NCBI RefSeq assembly: GCF_009829925.1
Contig: NZ_SNVJ01000016.1
Span: 40,671-104,670 of the forward strand
Reading direction: 5' to 3'
Length of the DNA stretch: 64,000 nt
DNA from: Teichococcus coralli
GTDB lineage: Bacteria > Pseudomonadota > Alphaproteobacteria > Acetobacterales > Acetobacteraceae
The translations under genes were made by a program, and so were the position numbers. The notes beneath the pieces were generated by a model, which saw only the letters and a list, made by a program, of their open reading frames with translations, searched no databases and was not told where the DNA came from. Below, one piece after another: positions 61,424 through 64,000 of the stretch. Numbering within the stretch: position 1 is the first letter of the stretch; each line of letters starts with the position of its first letter.

Positions 61424-62281
61424 TCAGTCACGCGGGTCCAGCCGGTCGCGCACCCCGTCGCCGAGCAGGTTGAAGCCCAGCACGGTGAGAAAGATGGCGA
61501 GGCCGGGAAACCAGGCGAGCCAGGGCGCCTGGTCCAGGAAGCCGATGGCGTCGCGCAGCATGTTGCCCCAGCTCGGGGTGGGCGGCTGCACGCCGAGGCC
61601 GAGAAAGGAAAGGTAGGATTCCGTGATGATCGAGGCGGCCAGCAGCACCGAGGCCTGCACCAGGATGGGCGAGAGCGCGTTGGGCAGCACGGCGCGCCAC
61701 AGGATGGTCAGCGGCCCGAAGCCGAGCGCCTGCTGCGCCCGCACGTAGTCCAGCCCGCGCAGCGCCAGCGCCTGCCCGCGCGCCACGCGCGCCAGCACCG
61801 GCAGGTTGACCACGGCGATGGCGATCACGGTGTTGGTCAGCGAGGCGCCGAGGGCGGCGGTGATGCCGAGCGCCAGCAGGATGCCGGGAAAGGCCAGCAG
61901 CACGTCCATCAGTCGCATCAGCACCGTGTCCACCCAGCCGCCCAGAAAACCCGAGACCAGCCCGATGGCGCCGCCCAGCAGCAGCGCCGCGCCGACGCTC
62001 GCCACCCCCACCAGCAGCGAGACGCGCGCCCCGGCCAGGATGCGGGCGAGCGTGTCCCGCCCCAGGTCGTCGGTGCCGAGCGGATGGGCGCCGGCGGGCG
62101 GCGCGAGGGTGGCCAGGAAGTCCGGCGTCTCCGGCCCCGGCAGCGGCAGCAGCGGCGCCAGCACGGCGCCCAGCACCGCGAGGCCGACCAGCAGCAGGCC
62201 GAGCGCCGCGCGCGGGTCGCGCAGCAGGCGGCGCCACAGCGGCGCGCGGGTCATGGTGGCGCTCACGGAGGGGGCGCTCAT
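61424..62281 (-). CDS. ABC transporter permease, DppC type
   Basis: A 285-residue permease with six membrane helices. HPLGTDDLGRDTLARILAGA is the DppC/OppC N-terminal signature, and VRAQQALGFGPLTILWRAVL then PNALSPILVQASVLLAASII is the coupling loop. It ends with LTVLGFNLLGDGVRDRLDPR, the typical C terminus. The start overlaps the stop of the DppB-type permease by four bases. It pairs with that permease to form the pore. Confidence 0.94.
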   Translation of the reverse strand: MSAPSVSATMTRAPLWRRLLRDPRAALGLLLVGLAVLGAVLAPLLPLPGPETPDFLATLAPPAGAHPLGTDDLGRDTLARILAGARVSLLVGVASVGAALLLGGAIGLVSGFLGGWVDTVLMRLMDVLLAFPGILLALGITAALGASLTNTVIAIAVVNLPVLARVARGQALALRGLDYVRAQQALGFGPLTILWRAVLPNALSPILVQASVLLAASIITESYLSFLGLGVQPPTPSWGNMLRDAIGFLDQAPWLAWFPGLAIFLTVLGFNLLGDGVRDRLDPRD

Positions 62282-63216
62282 GCGCGCTTCCTCAGCCGGG
62301 GGTCGAGCACGGCGTAGAGCAGGTCGGTGACGAGGTTGATCAGCACGAACAGCGTCGCCGTCACCAGGATGGCGCCCTGCACCACGGGGAAGTCGCGCGC
62401 GAAGATGGCGTCCACCGTCAGCTTGCCGATGCCGGGCCAGGAAAAGACGCTTTCCGTCACCACCACGCCGCCCATGAGCTGGCCGAGCTGCAGCCCGACC
62501 AGCGTCACCACCGGCATCAGCGCGTTGCGCAGCGCGTGGCGCCAGACCACGCGGCGCGCCGGCACGCCCTTGGCGCGGGCGGTGCGGATGAAGTCGGCGG
62601 AAAGGATCTCGATCATCGCCGCGCGCGTCATGCGCATGGTGGCGGCGGCCATGGCGGCGCCCAGCGTCAGCGCCGGCAAGGCGAGGTGGCGCAGCGCCTC
62701 CCAGGGGTTTTCCCCGAAGGGCACATGGCCGGAGGAGGGCAGCACCGGCAGGGCGATGGAGAAGCCCATGATCAGCAGGATGCCCAGCCAGAAGCTCGGC
62801 AGCGACAGGCCGCAGAGCGCCAGCAGCGTGGCGCCGAAGTCGGCCGCACCGTTGCGCCGGGTCGCCGCCACCACGCCGGCGGGGATGGCGATCACCAGCG
62901 AGACCAGCAGCGCCGCCAGGGCGAGCTGCAGGGTCGGCAGCAGCGCCGCGCCGATCATCTCCAGAACCGGCCGCCCGGTCTGGATGGAGCGGCCGAGGTC
63001 GGCGTGCAGCACCTGCCAGAACCAGGCGATGAAGCGCAGCGGCAGCGGCTGGTCCAGCGCATACTTGGCGCGCAGCGTGGCGATCGCGGCGGGGTCGGCC
63101 TCCAGGCCGAGCATGGCCGTCACCGGGTCGCCCGGCACGCTGGCCAGCAGCAGGAAGGACAGCACGCAGAGCCCGAACAGCACGGGCACGAGGGCGAGCA
63201 GCCGTCCGGCGATCAT
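62278..63216 (-). CDS. ABC transporter permease, DppB type
   Basis: The 312-residue permease has about six helices. [20 protein letters not shown] and [20 protein letters not shown] then [13 protein letters not shown] are the DppB/OppB N-terminal motifs, and [20 protein letters not shown] then [20 protein letters not shown] is the coupling loop. It starts at 63216 where ATGA overlaps the ATPase stop; an ATG at 63222 is also possible. Coupling is on both sides. Confidence 0.94.
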   Translation of the reverse strand: MIAGRLLALVPVLFGLCVLSFLLLASVPGDPVTAMLGLEADPAAIATLRAKYALDQPLPLRFIAWFWQVLHADLGRSIQTGRPVLEMIGAALLPTLQLALAALLVSLVIAIPAGVVAATRRNGAADFGATLLALCGLSLPSFWLGILLIMGFSIALPVLPSSGHVPFGENPWEALRHLALPALTLGAAMAAATMRMTRAAMIEILSADFIRTARAKGVPARRVVWRHALRNALMPVVTLVGLQLGQLMGGVVVTESVFSWPGIGKLTVDAIFARDFPVVQGAILVTATLFVLINLVTDLLYAVLDPRLRKRA

Positions 63217-64000
63217 GCGCATGGGGCGGGGCTTTCGGGAACGGCGGCGGCTTCGCGGTCGCGCGCGGCGCGGTAGGCGGCGATGCGCGCGGCCAGGGCC
63301 GGCGGGGCGTCGGCGCCGGCGGCGAGCGCGGTGAAGGGCGGCAACGTTTCGGCGAAGTGGCAGGCGGCGCGCTGCCCAAGGGCGACCTCGCTCAAGGCGA
63401 CCTCGCTCAAGGCGATCTCGCCCAACGCGATCTCGCCCAACGCGATCTCGCCCAACGCGATCTCGCGCAGGGCGGGCTGCGGATCCTGCCGGCAGACCGC
63501 GCGCGCGGCGGGGCAGCGGGGGGCGAAGCGGCAGCCGGGCGGCGGCGCGGCGGGGTTCGGCGGCTCGCCGGCCAGCGCCGTGTGGTGGCGCGGGCCGGTC
63601 TCGGTGCGCGGCGCGGCCTCCAGCAGGGCGCGGGTATAGGGATGGCGCGGGTCGGTGAAGATGCGCGCCGCCGGTCCCGCCTCGACCACCCGCCCGGCAT
63701 ACATCACCGCCACCTGGTGGGCGAGGTGACGCACCACCGCCAGGTCGTGCGAGATGAACAGCAGCGCCACGCCGCGCTCGCGCTGCAGGTCCTGCAACAG
63801 GTTCACCACCTGCGCCTGCACGGAGACGTCGAGCGCCGAGACCGGCTCGTCGCAGACGATCAGGTCCGGCCCGACGGACAGCGCGCGGGCGATGGCGATG
63901 CGCTGCCGCTGCCCGCCGCTGAACTGGTGCGGCAGCCGGTCGAGCTGCGCCGGCGAAAGGCCGACCCGCTCCATCAGCGCGGCGGCGCGGCGCTCCGCCT
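63213..64000 (-). CDS. Oligopeptide-type ABC transporter ATP-binding protein, 5' end beyond the window
   Basis: The C-terminal 262 codons are visible; the start lies beyond the right edge. [20 protein letters not shown] is the signature, [20 protein letters not shown] is Walker B, and [20 protein letters not shown] is the switch His region. After [18 protein letters not shown] there is the Cys-rich C-terminal tail ([14 protein letters not shown]), which ends the oligo_HPY domain. It is interrupted by a pentapeptide repeat (EIALG), unusual for the family. It is the first visible gene of the operon, followed by the two permeases. Confidence 0.9.
   Translation of the reverse strand, partial: AERRAAALMERVGLSPAQLDRLPHQFSGGQRQRIAIARALSVGPDLIVCDEPVSALDVSVQAQVVNLLQDLQRERGVALLFISHDLAVVRHLAHQVAVMYAGRVVEAGPAARIFTDPRHPYTRALLEAAPRTETGPRHHTALAGEPPNPAAPPPGCRFAPRCPAARAVCRQDPQPALREIALGEIALGEIALGEIALSEVALSEVALGQRAACHFAETLPPFTALAAGADAPPALAARIAAYRAARDREAAAVPESPAPCA
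63381..63470. repeat. 15-base tandem repeat in the ATPase C terminus
   Basis: Six 15-base units encode repeats of E-I-A-L-G / E-V-A-L-S on the minus strand. They sit in the tail after the conserved Cys motif. The multiple of three keeps the frame. Confidence 0.88.

Overview
This window is a very GC-rich, gene-dense stretch of a bacterial chromosome. Five Bug-type (TctC-like) orphan solute-binding proteins, a PutA lacking a DNA-binding domain beside an Lrp-type regulator, and many small operons for organic and amino acid breakdown point to an alphaproteobacterium, most likely of the Acetobacteraceae (Roseomonas-like). That placement is inferred from gene content and base composition. No integrase, transposase, phage gene or CRISPR array was seen.

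Layout. (1) 1-9.3 kb: the end of an ABM-domain monooxygenase, an orphan hybrid histidine kinase, then a tyrosine/homogentisate module (Lrp-type regulator, HPPD, MarR-type regulator, hmgA-fahA, a Bug protein). (2) 9.4-24.4 kb: a mixed metabolic region with gamma-carbonic anhydrase, an SDR with an altered catalytic motif, a trans-sulfuration enzyme, a ThDP enzyme with a divergent LysR regulator, ABC-F, nitroreductase and MFS, two orphan binding proteins, tRNA-Thr(TGT) and a CocE-type hydrolase. (3) 24.5-31.4 kb: putA/putR, and a LysR regulator beside an acyl-CoA dehydrogenase. (4) 31.5-34.9 kb: a BtuFCD-type ABC transporter behind a near-consensus cobalamin riboswitch. (5) 35-40.9 kb: a seven-gene minus-strand run with an NMT1-type ABC transporter using two permeases, a DUF6282 amidohydrolase-like protein, a Bug protein and a cupin. 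(6) 41-48.2 kb: two paralogous LacI regulators around an LLM monooxygenase / flavin reductase / Bug / AtuA-like / DUF4387 operon. (7) 48.3-56.4 kb: a lipoprotein, then a GntR-controlled cluster (Bug, MmgE/PrpD, enoyl-CoA hydratase, ADP-forming acyl-CoA synthetase, acyl-CoA dehydrogenase). (8) 56.4-64 kb: an EEP phosphatase/nuclease, a YjdF-like membrane protein, a DUF892 protein, a tiny ORF with an extreme Shine-Dalgarno sequence, an isocitrate-lyase-superfamily enzyme and a dipeptide-type ABC transporter running off the end.

The most informative regulatory signals are near-palindromes placed where regulators should act. The same 12-base site lies in the -35/-10 spacer of two promoters of the GntR cluster, with identical geometry. 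LacI-type operators share a half-site next to both LacI genes. LysR-, MarR- and cobalamin-type signals sit beside their matching genes. Two catabolic operons have no substrate I can name: the LLM/AtuA/DUF4387 set, and the PrpD/enoyl-CoA hydratase/ADP-forming ligase set. They are the best candidates for an undescribed pathway. The best candidate for an undescribed small gene is the 24-codon ORF at 58672-58746.
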